A model generated the notes under the pieces. It was not told where the DNA came from. It did no database searches and worked only from the letters and a program-made list of their open reading frames with translations. The translations under genes were made by a program, and so were the position numbers. From positions 1 through 60,692 of the forward strand of contig JAEZLH010000015.1 of the NCBI GenBank assembly GCA_023435895.1: a stretch of DNA of 60,692 bases, read 5' to 3'. Below, piece by piece: positions 17,178 through 26,299 of this stretch (positions within the stretch are counted from its first letter, which is position 1; every line of letters begins with the position of its first letter). The DNA comes from Bacillota bacterium. Its GTDB lineage: Bacteria > Bacillota > Clostridia > Lachnospirales > Lachnospiraceae.

Positions 17178-18002
17178 TTATTTCATTCCTTTCACAATTC
17201 CTTCAATCCATCTGCAGAATAGTTGTGAGGATTTATTTGCGGTCTCGATCACTTTTTCATGGGAATGCTTCACCTTTTGAATGCCCGTTGCCATGTTGGT
17301 GATACACGATATTCCAAGAACATTCATACCCAAATAATTAGCAGCAATGGTTTCAGGAACCGTTGACATGCCCACCGCATCCGCACCATTTTGTCCAATC
17401 ATTCGAATTTCTGCCGCAGTTTCATAATAAGGTCCCATAAAGCCAGCATAGATACCTTCCCTATATGGAATATCAAGCTCTTCTGCTACCGATTTTGCCT
17501 GATTGATCAAATGAAGCTTATAGGGTTCGGTCATATCCGGAAAACGAGTGCCAAACCGTTCATCATTGATACCAATCAACGGATTGGATGGCATTAAATT
17601 GATAAAATCCTTGATAATCATTAAATCCCCCGGTTCAAAAGAGGTATTAATTCCTCCGCAGGCATTGGTGATAATCAGGTTTTCAATGCCAAGCTGTTTC
17701 ATTACATAGATTGGGTAGGTTACTTCCTTCATGGAATAACCTTCAAAAAAATGAAAACGTCCTTGCATCACAAGTACTTCGACACCCTGTAAAACACCTA
17801 AAATCAGGGAGCCTTCATGCCCTATTACGGTTGATTTAGGGAAGTTTGGAATATCCTCATAATATAAGATTTCCTTATCCTCCATGTTTTTTATCACATC
17901 CCCCAAGCCTGAACCTAAAACGATTGCTATCTTAGGTACTTTTTTCATTTTTGATTTGATGAACCGGGATGTTTCCATTACTTTATCATACATGTTCTCC
18001 AT
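17178..18002 (-). CDS. punA: purine-nucleoside phosphorylase (trimeric PNP type)
   Basis: A 274-residue cytosolic enzyme that splits (deoxy)inosine and guanosine with phosphate to base and (deoxy)ribose-1-phosphate. Visible motifs are LGSGLGDV (phosphate loop), STVIGHEGSL, MQGRFHFFEGY (phosphate-binding Arg/His), NACGGIN (base site), and the C-terminal AVGMSTVPE segment with ITNMATG. The length is normal for the PunA/PupG family. AAAGGAGG precedes the ATG. It starts 18 bases after the ABC-exporter gene and may be co-transcribed with it. Confidence 0.93.
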   Translation of the reverse strand: MENMYDKVMETSRFIKSKMKKVPKIAIVLGSGLGDVIKNMEDKEILYYEDIPNFPKSTVIGHEGSLILGVLQGVEVLVMQGRFHFFEGYSMKEVTYPIYVMKQLGIENLIITNACGGINTSFEPGDLMIIKDFINLMPSNPLIGINDERFGTRFPDMTEPYKLHLINQAKSVAEELDIPYREGIYAGFMGPYYETAAEIRMIGQNGADAVGMSTVPETIAANYLGMNVLGISCITNMATGIQKVKHSHEKVIETANKSSQLFCRWIEGIVKGMK

Positions 18003-18020
18003 AAATAACCTCCTTTTTAA

Positions 18021-19865
18021 TTAATTCGCATTCTGTCCCATCTGGCTCATTACCATTTCATAATAGTAACCCTGAAGTTTCATCAGATGCTGATGGCTGC
18101 CACTCTCAAGAATCCTGCCTTCTCCAATTACCATAATCTTGTCTGCATCACGAATTGTGGATAAGCGATGGGCAATCAGAAAACTGGTTCGATTCTTCAT
18201 CAGAGAAACCAGCGCCTTCTGAATCGCTTTCTCTGTTCTGGTATCGACACTGCTGGTCGCTTCATCCAGTATTAATATCGGGCTGTCGCAAAGCAACGCC
18301 CTGGCAATCGAAATCAACTGCCTCTGTCCTTGACTTAAATTATCTGTAGCCGCTGATACCAGCGTTTTATAGCCCTTTGGCAGCTTATCGATAAAATCGT
18401 GTGCGTGAGCGATTTTTGCTGCTCTTATCACCTCATCATCTGATGCGATAATATTGGAGTAACGGATATTATCCATAATTGTTCCGCTGAACAGACTGGT
18501 ATCTTGAAGAACCACGGAAAAGCATTTTCGAAGGCTATGCCTCCTGATCTTTGTAATCGGAACATTATCAATCAGAATTTCTCCCTGATCGGCATCGTAA
18601 AATCTGGTCAGTAAATTCACAATTGTAGTCTTACCTGCACCCGTTTCGCCAACCAAAGCAATCACCTCACCGGGCATTACCTGAAAGCTCACTCTACTAA
18701 GTATCTCCTTCTGATGATCGTAAGAGAAGGTAACATCACGGAACATGACCTCACCTTTTGATTCCTTCATCTCCATTGCATCAACACAATCAGAAGTCTC
18801 TTCTTGGTAATCCAATATCTCAAATACCCGTTCTGCTCCGGCAAGTGCGGATTGTATGGTATTGAACATGCCTGCAACAGAATTAAGCGGCTGGGCAAAT
18901 TGTTTGGAGTAACTCATAAAACTTACCACCGTACCCACGGCTAGACCATATTGTATGGATAAGATTCCTCCAACGATAGATACAACCCCAAATACAAAGT
19001 TATTGATCACATTCATTAACGGCATCATATAACCCGACCATACCTGTGCTTTGTTGCTGCTCTCCTGCAAGCTCTCATTGATTTCAATAAAGTGCTTAAT
19101 GGTTTCTTCTTGCCTATCAAAGGCTTTCACCATCTTAAGCCCCATAATATTCTCTTCAATCAGGCCATTCAAGGCCCCAAGACTTCTCTGCTGAGCCAAA
19201 AAGTAAGCGCGGCTCCTGGAAGCAATCATTTTCGTCAATAGGGTAACCAATGGAACACTCAAAAGTATAGTGCCCGTTAAAATCAAATCCAAGCGAATCA
19301 TAACAATCAAGGATCCGATTAAAGTCAATATACTGGCAATTAACTGTGTCGTAGTTTGTGCGATAACCGAACTGATATTATCCACATCATTGGTTATCCT
19401 GCTCATTGTATCCCCATGTGAACGCGTATCATAAAAGCCAAGAGGGAGTTTTTGCATCTTCTTAAAGAATTCTGTCCGCAGAGTCAACACCAACCTCTGA
19501 GAAATCCTCAGAGTTATGATTCCATTTGCTAAATTCAATAACCAATTGGCTGCATAAAGAATCAGTATTACGGCCAGCAGAGAAATCAAACGATTACGAT
19601 CCACACTTCGATCCTTGATATGAAACGTATTAAAGGTTTTCCCGATAAAATACGGAATTGCTACTGCGATTAAGGACGAGATTGCAGTTAGCAGGATCGC
19701 TACAATGATAGTCTTTCCCCATCTCATATAAATATGAATAATGCGAAGTAATGTTCCTTTGGCGTTCTTCGGTTTCGCCGTTGGTGCAAAACGATCTCTC
19801 CCTGCTCCCGGGCGATGTCCGATGGACGGAGACTTCGGTGTCTGATTTCTGAATGTTTCTGCCAT
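18021..19865 (-). CDS. heterodimeric ABC exporter subunit, canonical ATP site
   Basis: A 614-residue half-transporter with six TM helices (about 50-330) and a nucleotide-binding domain (about 370-605). Walker A GETGAGKTT (406-414), an altered signature LSQGQ (510-514), Walker B with intact catalytic Glu535 in LILDEATSS, and H-loop His566 (IAHRLST) are visible. The N-terminal 45 residues are a basic, Pro-rich cytoplasmic extension (PSIGHRPGAGRDRF). It starts 3 bases after its partner gene. Together they resemble BmrCD/YheIH/TM287-288-type multidrug or lipid exporters. Confidence 0.93.
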   Translation of the reverse strand: MAETFRNQTPKSPSIGHRPGAGRDRFAPTAKPKNAKGTLLRIIHIYMRWGKTIIVAILLTAISSLIAVAIPYFIGKTFNTFHIKDRSVDRNRLISLLAVILILYAANWLLNLANGIITLRISQRLVLTLRTEFFKKMQKLPLGFYDTRSHGDTMSRITNDVDNISSVIAQTTTQLIASILTLIGSLIVMIRLDLILTGTILLSVPLVTLLTKMIASRSRAYFLAQQRSLGALNGLIEENIMGLKMVKAFDRQEETIKHFIEINESLQESSNKAQVWSGYMMPLMNVINNFVFGVVSIVGGILSIQYGLAVGTVVSFMSYSKQFAQPLNSVAGMFNTIQSALAGAERVFEILDYQEETSDCVDAMEMKESKGEVMFRDVTFSYDHQKEILSRVSFQVMPGEVIALVGETGAGKTTIVNLLTRFYDADQGEILIDNVPITKIRRHSLRKCFSVVLQDTSLFSGTIMDNIRYSNIIASDDEVIRAAKIAHAHDFIDKLPKGYKTLVSAATDNLSQGQRQLISIARALLCDSPILILDEATSSVDTRTEKAIQKALVSLMKNRTSFLIAHRLSTIRDADKIMVIGEGRILESGSHQHLMKLQGYYYEMVMSQMGQNAN

Positions 19866-19868
19866 AAC

Positions 19869-21587
19869 CTACGCCTCCTTCCCGCCTTCAATCTGTGTAT
19901 GATAGATATCCTGATATACTTCGCAACTCTCCATCAGCTGCGCATGGCTCCCGAATCCAACTTTACATCCATTATCCATGACCAGAATTTTATCAGCGAA
20001 CATTGCCGTAGTGCATCGCTGTGTAATTGTAATTAGCGTTTGTTCTCTGCTTTCATCCTTCAACTTCTCCCTCACTCTTGCTTCCGTCACAGCATCCAGA
20101 GCACTTGTGGCATCATCAAGAATAAAAACAGAAGCACCTTTTAATATTCCTCTTGCAATGGAGATACGCTGCTTTTGTCCTCCGGACAAATTCACTCCTC
20201 CGCTTCCCAGTAAGGTATCATATCCCTCCCCCATCTGATCAATAAACTGTCCCTCTGCCTTACCGGACGCCGCTCTCATCTCATCCAGGGAGGCGTTAAT
20301 ACTCCCCCATCTGAGATTGTCTGTGATTGTCCCGGAGAAAAGCATCGGTTTCTGAGGTACGATGGAAATATTATTTCTGATTTCATCCCTCCCCAAGGTT
20401 CTCATATCCAGACCATCCAGGTATATCGCCCCCCCATCACAATCATAAAATCGAAGCAGCAGCCATGCAATCGTTGACTTTCCGCTTCCGGTAGGGCCAA
20501 TAATAGCAAGACTTTCCCCCGATTTAACCGAAAAAGAAAGATCCTTAATTGCGGGAACTCCGCTGCCGCTCGGATAGGCAAAGGTAACTTGTTCAAAGCT
20601 TATATTGCCGTGAAACTTACTATCCTTACCGCTCCTTCTAAAATCCTCTTCACAGTCCATAATTTCTTTGATCCTTAAGGTAGAAGCTTTGGTTCTTACA
20701 AATACGGTAAATACATTGGTTATCATAATTAACGAAGTCAATATTTGAGCCATATAAATGGTAAATGCCGACATATCACCGGTATCAGCTAAACCTCTTT
20801 GATAAAGCTCACTTCCTGCAAAAAGAACTGCCACGGTTCCCAGCCCAACTACCAATGTGAGCATTGGAGATATAAGGGTGATTACCATTTGAGAAGAGAT
20901 TCCCTTTTTCATCAGGTTTTCATTTGCTTCCCCGAAGCTCTCCATCTCGCTGTCATATGTACCGAATGCCTTAACAAGCCTTACCCCAATCAAATATTCT
21001 TGTACCTTTGAATTGACCTGGTCAATGGCTACTTGCAGGCGGGAAAATCTCGGATAACTTAGTTTCATGCTGAGATAGATCAACCCTGAGACAATCGCGA
21101 CTACTACATAGATGATTATGCTTAGCCTGGGATTTAGAATGGTTGCTAAAATAATACTTCCGATGCAGGTAATCGGTGCCTTCAGAAATATTCTCATAGT
21201 ACCATTCACACTTTGAACGACCTGTGCACTGTCATTTGTCATTCTGGTAATTAAGGACCCACTTTCCAGCTTATCCGCGCTTCCCTCTGAGAACGACATA
21301 ATCTTGACAAACATATCTTTTCTTAAATCCGCACCCATTCTCTGTGATACATAACTCGCTAAATTATTTCTGGTAATTGCAAAGGCCGCACCAACCAAGG
21401 TCACTATGAGCATAATACTGCCCCAATGATACACTTGTGTTAACTTACCTTTCTCAATTCCCGTATTAATAATACGAGACATAAGTGTTGGCCCAAGCAG
21501 ATCACAGAAGGCTTCCAAGGTGACACATACGATAGCGATAAGGAACGGAGTTTTATATTTTTTAAAATATTTACCGTAAAGCTTCAT
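19869..21587 (-). CDS. heterodimeric ABC exporter subunit, degenerate ATP site
   Basis: A 572-residue half-transporter with six TM helices (about 10-300). The NBD has Walker A GPTGSGKST (364-372) and a canonical LSGGQ (467-471). However, the catalytic base after Walker B is Asp492 rather than Glu (FILDDATSA), and the H-loop residue is Gln523 rather than His (ITQRCTT). This is the pattern of TM287/BmrC-type subunits, which contribute a non-hydrolytic site. Its gene comes first, followed by the partner with a 3-base gap. The transported compound is unknown. Confidence 0.93.
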   Translation of the reverse strand: MKLYGKYFKKYKTPFLIAIVCVTLEAFCDLLGPTLMSRIINTGIEKGKLTQVYHWGSIMLIVTLVGAAFAITRNNLASYVSQRMGADLRKDMFVKIMSFSEGSADKLESGSLITRMTNDSAQVVQSVNGTMRIFLKAPITCIGSIILATILNPRLSIIIYVVVAIVSGLIYLSMKLSYPRFSRLQVAIDQVNSKVQEYLIGVRLVKAFGTYDSEMESFGEANENLMKKGISSQMVITLISPMLTLVVGLGTVAVLFAGSELYQRGLADTGDMSAFTIYMAQILTSLIMITNVFTVFVRTKASTLRIKEIMDCEEDFRRSGKDSKFHGNISFEQVTFAYPSGSGVPAIKDLSFSVKSGESLAIIGPTGSGKSTIAWLLLRFYDCDGGAIYLDGLDMRTLGRDEIRNNISIVPQKPMLFSGTITDNLRWGSINASLDEMRAASGKAEGQFIDQMGEGYDTLLGSGGVNLSGGQKQRISIARGILKGASVFILDDATSALDAVTEARVREKLKDESREQTLITITQRCTTAMFADKILVMDNGCKVGFGSHAQLMESCEVYQDIYHTQIEGGKEA

Positions 21588-21744
21588 TCTTTTTCCTGGC
21601 TTTCTACATGATATAGTTCAACTAATATTATAGGCAGGAAGTCTATTTCATAACATTATTTTCCTTCCAAATTCATCTCCTCACCGGTCTAATTCGGTTC
21701 AGGAACTCTGGAGTCTTTCAGACACTCTTATACATCAAATATTT

Positions 21745-23490
21745 TTACTTTTGGCTTTTCTGCTCTTCTACTTTCAGTTGATCCTGTGATTTCTTCTGTG
21801 TATACATTAAATTATCAAATGCCATCATATCTATATAGTTGTTATCTGACTTGTTATATGTAATCTTCACTTGATCTCCTTCTCTGGTGATCGGCAATTC
21901 CATGGATAGCGTTTGATTCCCTATGAATATTTGATCCGGTATCTCTTTCAGAATTATATAGTAATAACTGGTTCCATCATCCACACCCATACCTATTCTA
22001 TCAATTGTCCCCACATTGCTTACAGCTTGATTACTCTTATCAATTACAATAGAATTTCCCTGTGTTTGTAATGCCTTTACATAGCTTGACTTCGCTTCAG
22101 CCAAAGAGTCTCCTACCCCAACAATGGAATAGTCTTCTACAGAACAAAAGCCATACATCTTAACCAAGCCCTTTTTATCCTTCATTGGAGAAAAGTAAGT
22201 CGGTATCCCTTCCACATTAATCAAATACGGGAAATTTGCTGTATACTCTTTCTCCTGAACCTTGCCTTCTATGGAAGATTTTCCGGCTAATTCTGTAGCA
22301 CCTGCTACTTTAAAAAACGTGGACTCATGAGTTCTGGTATCTGTTAACATAAAACCCACGGTTGATTCATCCGACCCTACAGAAGTTATTCCGGTATATA
22401 GATAACAATTTCCCTTATTGTACAAATAATTGTCCCCGGAAGCCAACTGTAACTGTCCCTTTTTTGAAGGATTCCACCAACCATTAATATATTTGCCCCA
22501 GTCATTAATCTGAGTTTCAATAAAGGCTTGAGGGTATACTCGATCTACCCAAGAAGGGATATCTTTCAAAGAGTAGTCTTTAATCTCACCTGTCATCGCG
22601 TTTACTGTGACTAGACCAGTTACCTTTTCGCCTCCAAATCCAATTGTATTCTTATATTTAGTGACTGTCCAATATGGATACCCATTGTCATCCAATTCAA
22701 AAGTTTTATCTGCTAACCCAGTTGTTTTTGAATAATGCTCATAAAGATATCGATCCAAGTCGGCGCCAAAAAAAGCTTCGTCCTGATATTTTATCTTAAT
22801 TTCTTTATCGCCTACCTTGGTTATCATTTTAACATCTCCAGGATCGGTAGCACTAACGGTAATATATCCCGGAGTACCCTCAGGATTATCAAGGTATTTC
22901 CACAACCCCGAGTGTAACAAAGGAAACACATACATTAGTTTTCCGTTGACACTGCAAAGTGTACCCTCTTTAATCGTAACTACAGATCCAAGTGCAACTT
23001 CCTCGCCGAGCTTTTTATCAGCCAGATTCTTTGCCAATTCCATGTCAACAATCGGAAGCTGGGTCATATCAACCTGAGTTATTTCATCTTCAAACGATTT
23101 ATTCGTAACTGTACCAAGCATTGCTTGATAATCCTTATCTTTAAAGACCGGACAAGCCCCTATTACAATAACCAACATAACAATTAAGAGGGTTGCGATC
23201 AGACCAATGCTAATAAATGCAACAATATTGTAGTTCTCAAAATCTGCTTGTTTTCCAATCTTTTTTCCATTTCCTGAGCGACCAAAACGATTGAGATTAC
23301 CCCTCTTATCATAACCCCGTCCGCTTTTATTCCAAGTTATAAAACTAACGATAACTAAAATAAAAATGATTAAGACATATATCCCAGGAAAAAAGGGATT
23401 TATTGTGACCAGAAGGAAATAATTGAATATCAAAAATAAAATAGCTCCGAAAACCACTCCTATAATAGCTCTTTTCAAATTCTCCACCAT
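21745..23490 (-). CDS. large membrane-anchored protein of unknown function
   Basis: A protein of about 581 residues. Two TM segments near the N-terminus (about 8-28 and 32-50), a basic glycine-rich cytoplasmic loop (GRGYDKRGNLNRFGRSGNGKK), a third TM segment (about 86-112), then about 470 extracytoplasmic residues. The external part contains a GYPYWTVT...GLVTVNAMTGEIKDYSL segment resembling PepSY-like repeats and ends in a charged tail. I do not recognise a named family. The ATG at 23490 lies just after GAGGTG; 23502 would add 4 residues. It lies between the exporter and the chemoreceptor. Confidence 0.75.
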   Translation of the reverse strand: MVENLKRAIIGVVFGAILFLIFNYFLLVTINPFFPGIYVLIIFILVIVSFITWNKSGRGYDKRGNLNRFGRSGNGKKIGKQADFENYNIVAFISIGLIATLLIVMLVIVIGACPVFKDKDYQAMLGTVTNKSFEDEITQVDMTQLPIVDMELAKNLADKKLGEEVALGSVVTIKEGTLCSVNGKLMYVFPLLHSGLWKYLDNPEGTPGYITVSATDPGDVKMITKVGDKEIKIKYQDEAFFGADLDRYLYEHYSKTTGLADKTFELDDNGYPYWTVTKYKNTIGFGGEKVTGLVTVNAMTGEIKDYSLKDIPSWVDRVYPQAFIETQINDWGKYINGWWNPSKKGQLQLASGDNYLYNKGNCYLYTGITSVGSDESTVGFMLTDTRTHESTFFKVAGATELAGKSSIEGKVQEKEYTANFPYLINVEGIPTYFSPMKDKKGLVKMYGFCSVEDYSIVGVGDSLAEAKSSYVKALQTQGNSIVIDKSNQAVSNVGTIDRIGMGVDDGTSYYYIILKEIPDQIFIGNQTLSMELPITREGDQVKITYNKSDNNYIDMMAFDNLMYTQKKSQDQLKVEEQKSQK

Positions 23491-23628
23491 AACACACCTC
23501 ATACTTTATCATATTGTAAATCCTAATAATTCTTTTGAGTATTCCTTTGCGATAAGTCTTATTATATAACGCTTCTTTAGTACCGTCCATTCTATTTCAT
23601 CAAATTCCTTCATGATTTTACCTTCCAA

Positions 23629-23676
23629 CAAAAAAAGGTACTCCCCAAGTTAAGATTACCTGGTGAGCACCCTTAT
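23629..23676 (-). terminator. terminator of the chemoreceptor gene
   Basis: On the minus strand GGTGCTC and GAGTACC (23665-23671 and 23637-23643) close a structured hairpin with inner pairing, followed by a run of seven T's (plus-strand A's 23630-23636). It lies about 45 bases after the chemoreceptor stop codon. Confidence 0.65.
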
Positions 23677-23718
23677 ATATTTTTTACCAAAACAATAACT
23701 TCAATTTATCGTTCATAA

Positions 23719-25851
23719 TTACTCATCAATTTTAAACATTAATATGGATTTTTCTAAAATTCTTGCATCCTCTGCAAGCTCATCCGCCGATTTGCTCAGA
23801 TATTCCACCGAATTAATCTGCTCAATTGCTGTTGCACTAACCTCTTCGGAAGCAGATGCAGTTTCTTCGGAAATAGCTGATATATTGCTGATTGCATCCA
23901 TACTATTATCTTTAGCTGCCTCAATGCTCTTTACGCCATCGGCAATACTATTCAAATTGCTGACCAGTTTTTCAACATGCTGATTGATGCTTTCAAAGGT
24001 TGTAATTGTTGCTGACAATGCTTGCATTTGTGATTCAACGATACTCTTTGCCTGTTTCGCAGAAGCAGCAGTTGTCTTTGTCTTATCCTGAATCTCATTA
24101 ACGATTTCTTTAATCTGATTAGATGCCTGACCGGATTGGTCTGCAAGCTTTCTTATTTCTTCTGCAACGACTGCAAAGCCTCTTCCTGCTTCTCCTGCCC
24201 TCGCTGCTTCGATGGATGCATTCAAAGACAAAAGATTAGTCTGTGCTGCTATATCATTAATTGCATTGATAATATTCTGAATATTATTGGACTGAAGCTC
24301 CAGATCCTCAATTTCATTAATAACTACATGCGTAATGTCCGTAGTAGCACTGGACTTGCTGTTTAGCTCATCTACAATTATTATACCTTTTTCGATAATA
24401 CCGGAGGTATCCTTCGCAATTTGTTCTATTTCGTAAGTACTTTGATAAACTCGGTTAATCTGATCGGATAGATCCGTCATCAAATTAGAGGTTTGCTCCG
24501 TATCAGCTGCCTGTTGTGTCACACCTTTGCCAATCTCATCAATTGCCAGGGATATATTCTTTGTAGAATCCAGGATATTGGTTGAGGTATCCGATAAGGA
24601 ATTGGCTGAATTGCTTACTCTCAGCCCCACCTCTGTGACTCCCTTGATTAAATTCCTCATCTCAGCCATCATCCCTTTCAAGCTTTGGGATAAAACTAAA
24701 AATTCATCTTTTCTCTTTGTATCAAACTTAGTAGTCAAATCACCCTTCGCTGCCTTTTCAATTGACTTTGATAATTTTGAAATCTCTTTGCCAATCCCTC
24801 CAGCAATAACAGATCCAATGAGGGTTGCGAGAGCACATGCAATTAATACAAATACGATTACTACCGTTCTGATATCATTGGCCTGTTTTAGTATTTCCGC
24901 TTTTGGTACCAATGCACAGATTGTTGCACCGGTACTACCCACTTTGCTATAAAGGAAAAGATAATCCTTTCCCTGATACTTTTCAAAAGAAAAACCACTT
25001 TCCTTGGTACTCTTTACAGTATTCTTGAAGAAAGTCAAATCTGTAAAGACGTTCTTTTCACTTGTACCATGTAATGCTTCTTTCCCATCCTGTGTAATAA
25101 AACCTACAATACTTTCCTTGCCAATTTTAAGCTGGGAGATGGGTCTCATGATTTGACTTGTCTGAATATCAATCACTATGTAACCATTATTCTCTGGAAG
25201 TCTACGTACGATAGATGCAGCATATGCTGTCTGTGTATTACGAAGTGCTTCATCCAGGAAAGGATGAGATCCAAGCCATACAAAACGCTGCGTGCTTTTT
25301 GATACAATCTGACCTTCCTCTGACTCACTAAACTTTTTATAAATATCCTTAGGTAGCTTTCCAGCGGTTGTATACGCCTCACCAGTTTCCCCAAAAATAT
25401 GAATATTGTAATTCATACTATTGGAGGTCTTTGTAGATGAAATCTCATTCGCCATCTTTAAATAGTTTTCGTTTGACCTTAAAGATTCGTCCCCTGATTT
25501 TTTGTAGTAGCTCTTTATTGTGTCATAACTAACCAGATTATAGGATTCATCAAGAACACTGTTCATTCCCATCATGATATAATCCTTGGTAGCATTTAAC
25601 GTCTCCGTTGTACTATTCTCATAATTATCAATAATCGCTGATGAAGTCTTCATATATGAAAAAGCTCCGAATACTGCCATGAATAAAACAGGGACAGCAA
25701 ATGATACGATGATTTTAGTACGAATGGTTAGTCTATTCCATACGTTAATCTTAGGTAACATCTTTGCTATCCCTTTTTTATTGTTTGTCTCTGATGTTCC
25801 AACTTCTTTTCGCTTTTTATGGTGCTTAACTCTCTTCTCTCCGTGTTCCAT
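23719..25851 (-). CDS. methyl-accepting chemotaxis protein
   Basis: A 710-residue membrane receptor. TM1 about 43-63, a long extracellular dCache-like sensor (about 65-325) and TM2 about 328-350. A HAMP domain follows (about 351-405), then a coiled-coil signalling domain whose hairpin tip carries DIAAQTNLLSLNASIEAA and GRGFAVVAEEIRKLA. There is no C-terminal CheR pentapeptide. The N-terminus has an unusual 40-residue basic cytoplasmic tail (VKHHKKRKE). It has its own strong promoter (25920-25948) and terminator, so it is a single-gene unit. The ligand is unknown. Confidence 0.93.
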   Translation of the reverse strand: MEHGEKRVKHHKKRKEVGTSETNNKKGIAKMLPKINVWNRLTIRTKIIVSFAVPVLFMAVFGAFSYMKTSSAIIDNYENSTTETLNATKDYIMMGMNSVLDESYNLVSYDTIKSYYKKSGDESLRSNENYLKMANEISSTKTSNSMNYNIHIFGETGEAYTTAGKLPKDIYKKFSESEEGQIVSKSTQRFVWLGSHPFLDEALRNTQTAYAASIVRRLPENNGYIVIDIQTSQIMRPISQLKIGKESIVGFITQDGKEALHGTSEKNVFTDLTFFKNTVKSTKESGFSFEKYQGKDYLFLYSKVGSTGATICALVPKAEILKQANDIRTVVIVFVLIACALATLIGSVIAGGIGKEISKLSKSIEKAAKGDLTTKFDTKRKDEFLVLSQSLKGMMAEMRNLIKGVTEVGLRVSNSANSLSDTSTNILDSTKNISLAIDEIGKGVTQQAADTEQTSNLMTDLSDQINRVYQSTYEIEQIAKDTSGIIEKGIIIVDELNSKSSATTDITHVVINEIEDLELQSNNIQNIINAINDIAAQTNLLSLNASIEAARAGEAGRGFAVVAEEIRKLADQSGQASNQIKEIVNEIQDKTKTTAASAKQAKSIVESQMQALSATITTFESINQHVEKLVSNLNSIADGVKSIEAAKDNSMDAISNISAISEETASASEEVSATAIEQINSVEYLSKSADELAEDARILEKSILMFKIDE

Positions 25852-25919
25852 ACGCTTTATCTCCTTATATTTCTATATTTATTTTCATTAGCATTCTTTA
25901 CTATAATAATCCTATACGA

Positions 25920-25948
25920 ATTATAAAAAAATAAGTATCAATTGTCAA
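25920..25948 (-). promoter_or_regulatory. consensus promoter of the chemoreceptor gene
   Basis: On the minus strand perfect TTGACA (25943-25948), 17-bp spacer, perfect TATAAT (25920-25925), 69 bases upstream of the ATG. It is the best promoter match in the window outside the rrn pair. Confidence 0.75.
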
Positions 25949-26115
25949 CAAGAAAGAAATAGCATAAATCCTTCAATTTCTAATGGTATAATAGTGTTGG
26001 GTTATACTCGATTTGTCAATAGTACTTATAGCCCATGCTTTATCCTTTGATGTTGTTTTTTATAACATTATGCGATTATCCATTAAATAACATCCAAATA
26101 ATGTGCCTTATTCTA

Positions 26116-26144
26116 TTGACTTAAGAGTTGTATCAAAATACAAT
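26116..26144 (+). promoter_or_regulatory. candidate promoter of the glucosaminidase gene
   Basis: TTGACT (26116-26121), 17-bp spacer, TACAAT (26139-26144), leaving a leader of about 150 bases before the start at 26300. The remainder of 25852-26299 has no ORF. Confidence 0.55.
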
Positions 26145-26299
26145 AATATATTGATAGGCTTTCTTTAAGCACAAAAGCTCATATGGATAATGCACCAAAC
26201 CTACATTATCATCTTCACGAAGGATAACTTTCCTATGAATATTGGGCTACATCTGTAACTGATAACTTTCTAGCTCATCCCCCTAAAGGAGTGATTATT

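Noticed and set aside
21588..21744. Promoter TGTTAT-17-TATAAT for the exporter operon
   Set aside because: The -10 is good but the -35 is poor, so I did not list it as a feature.
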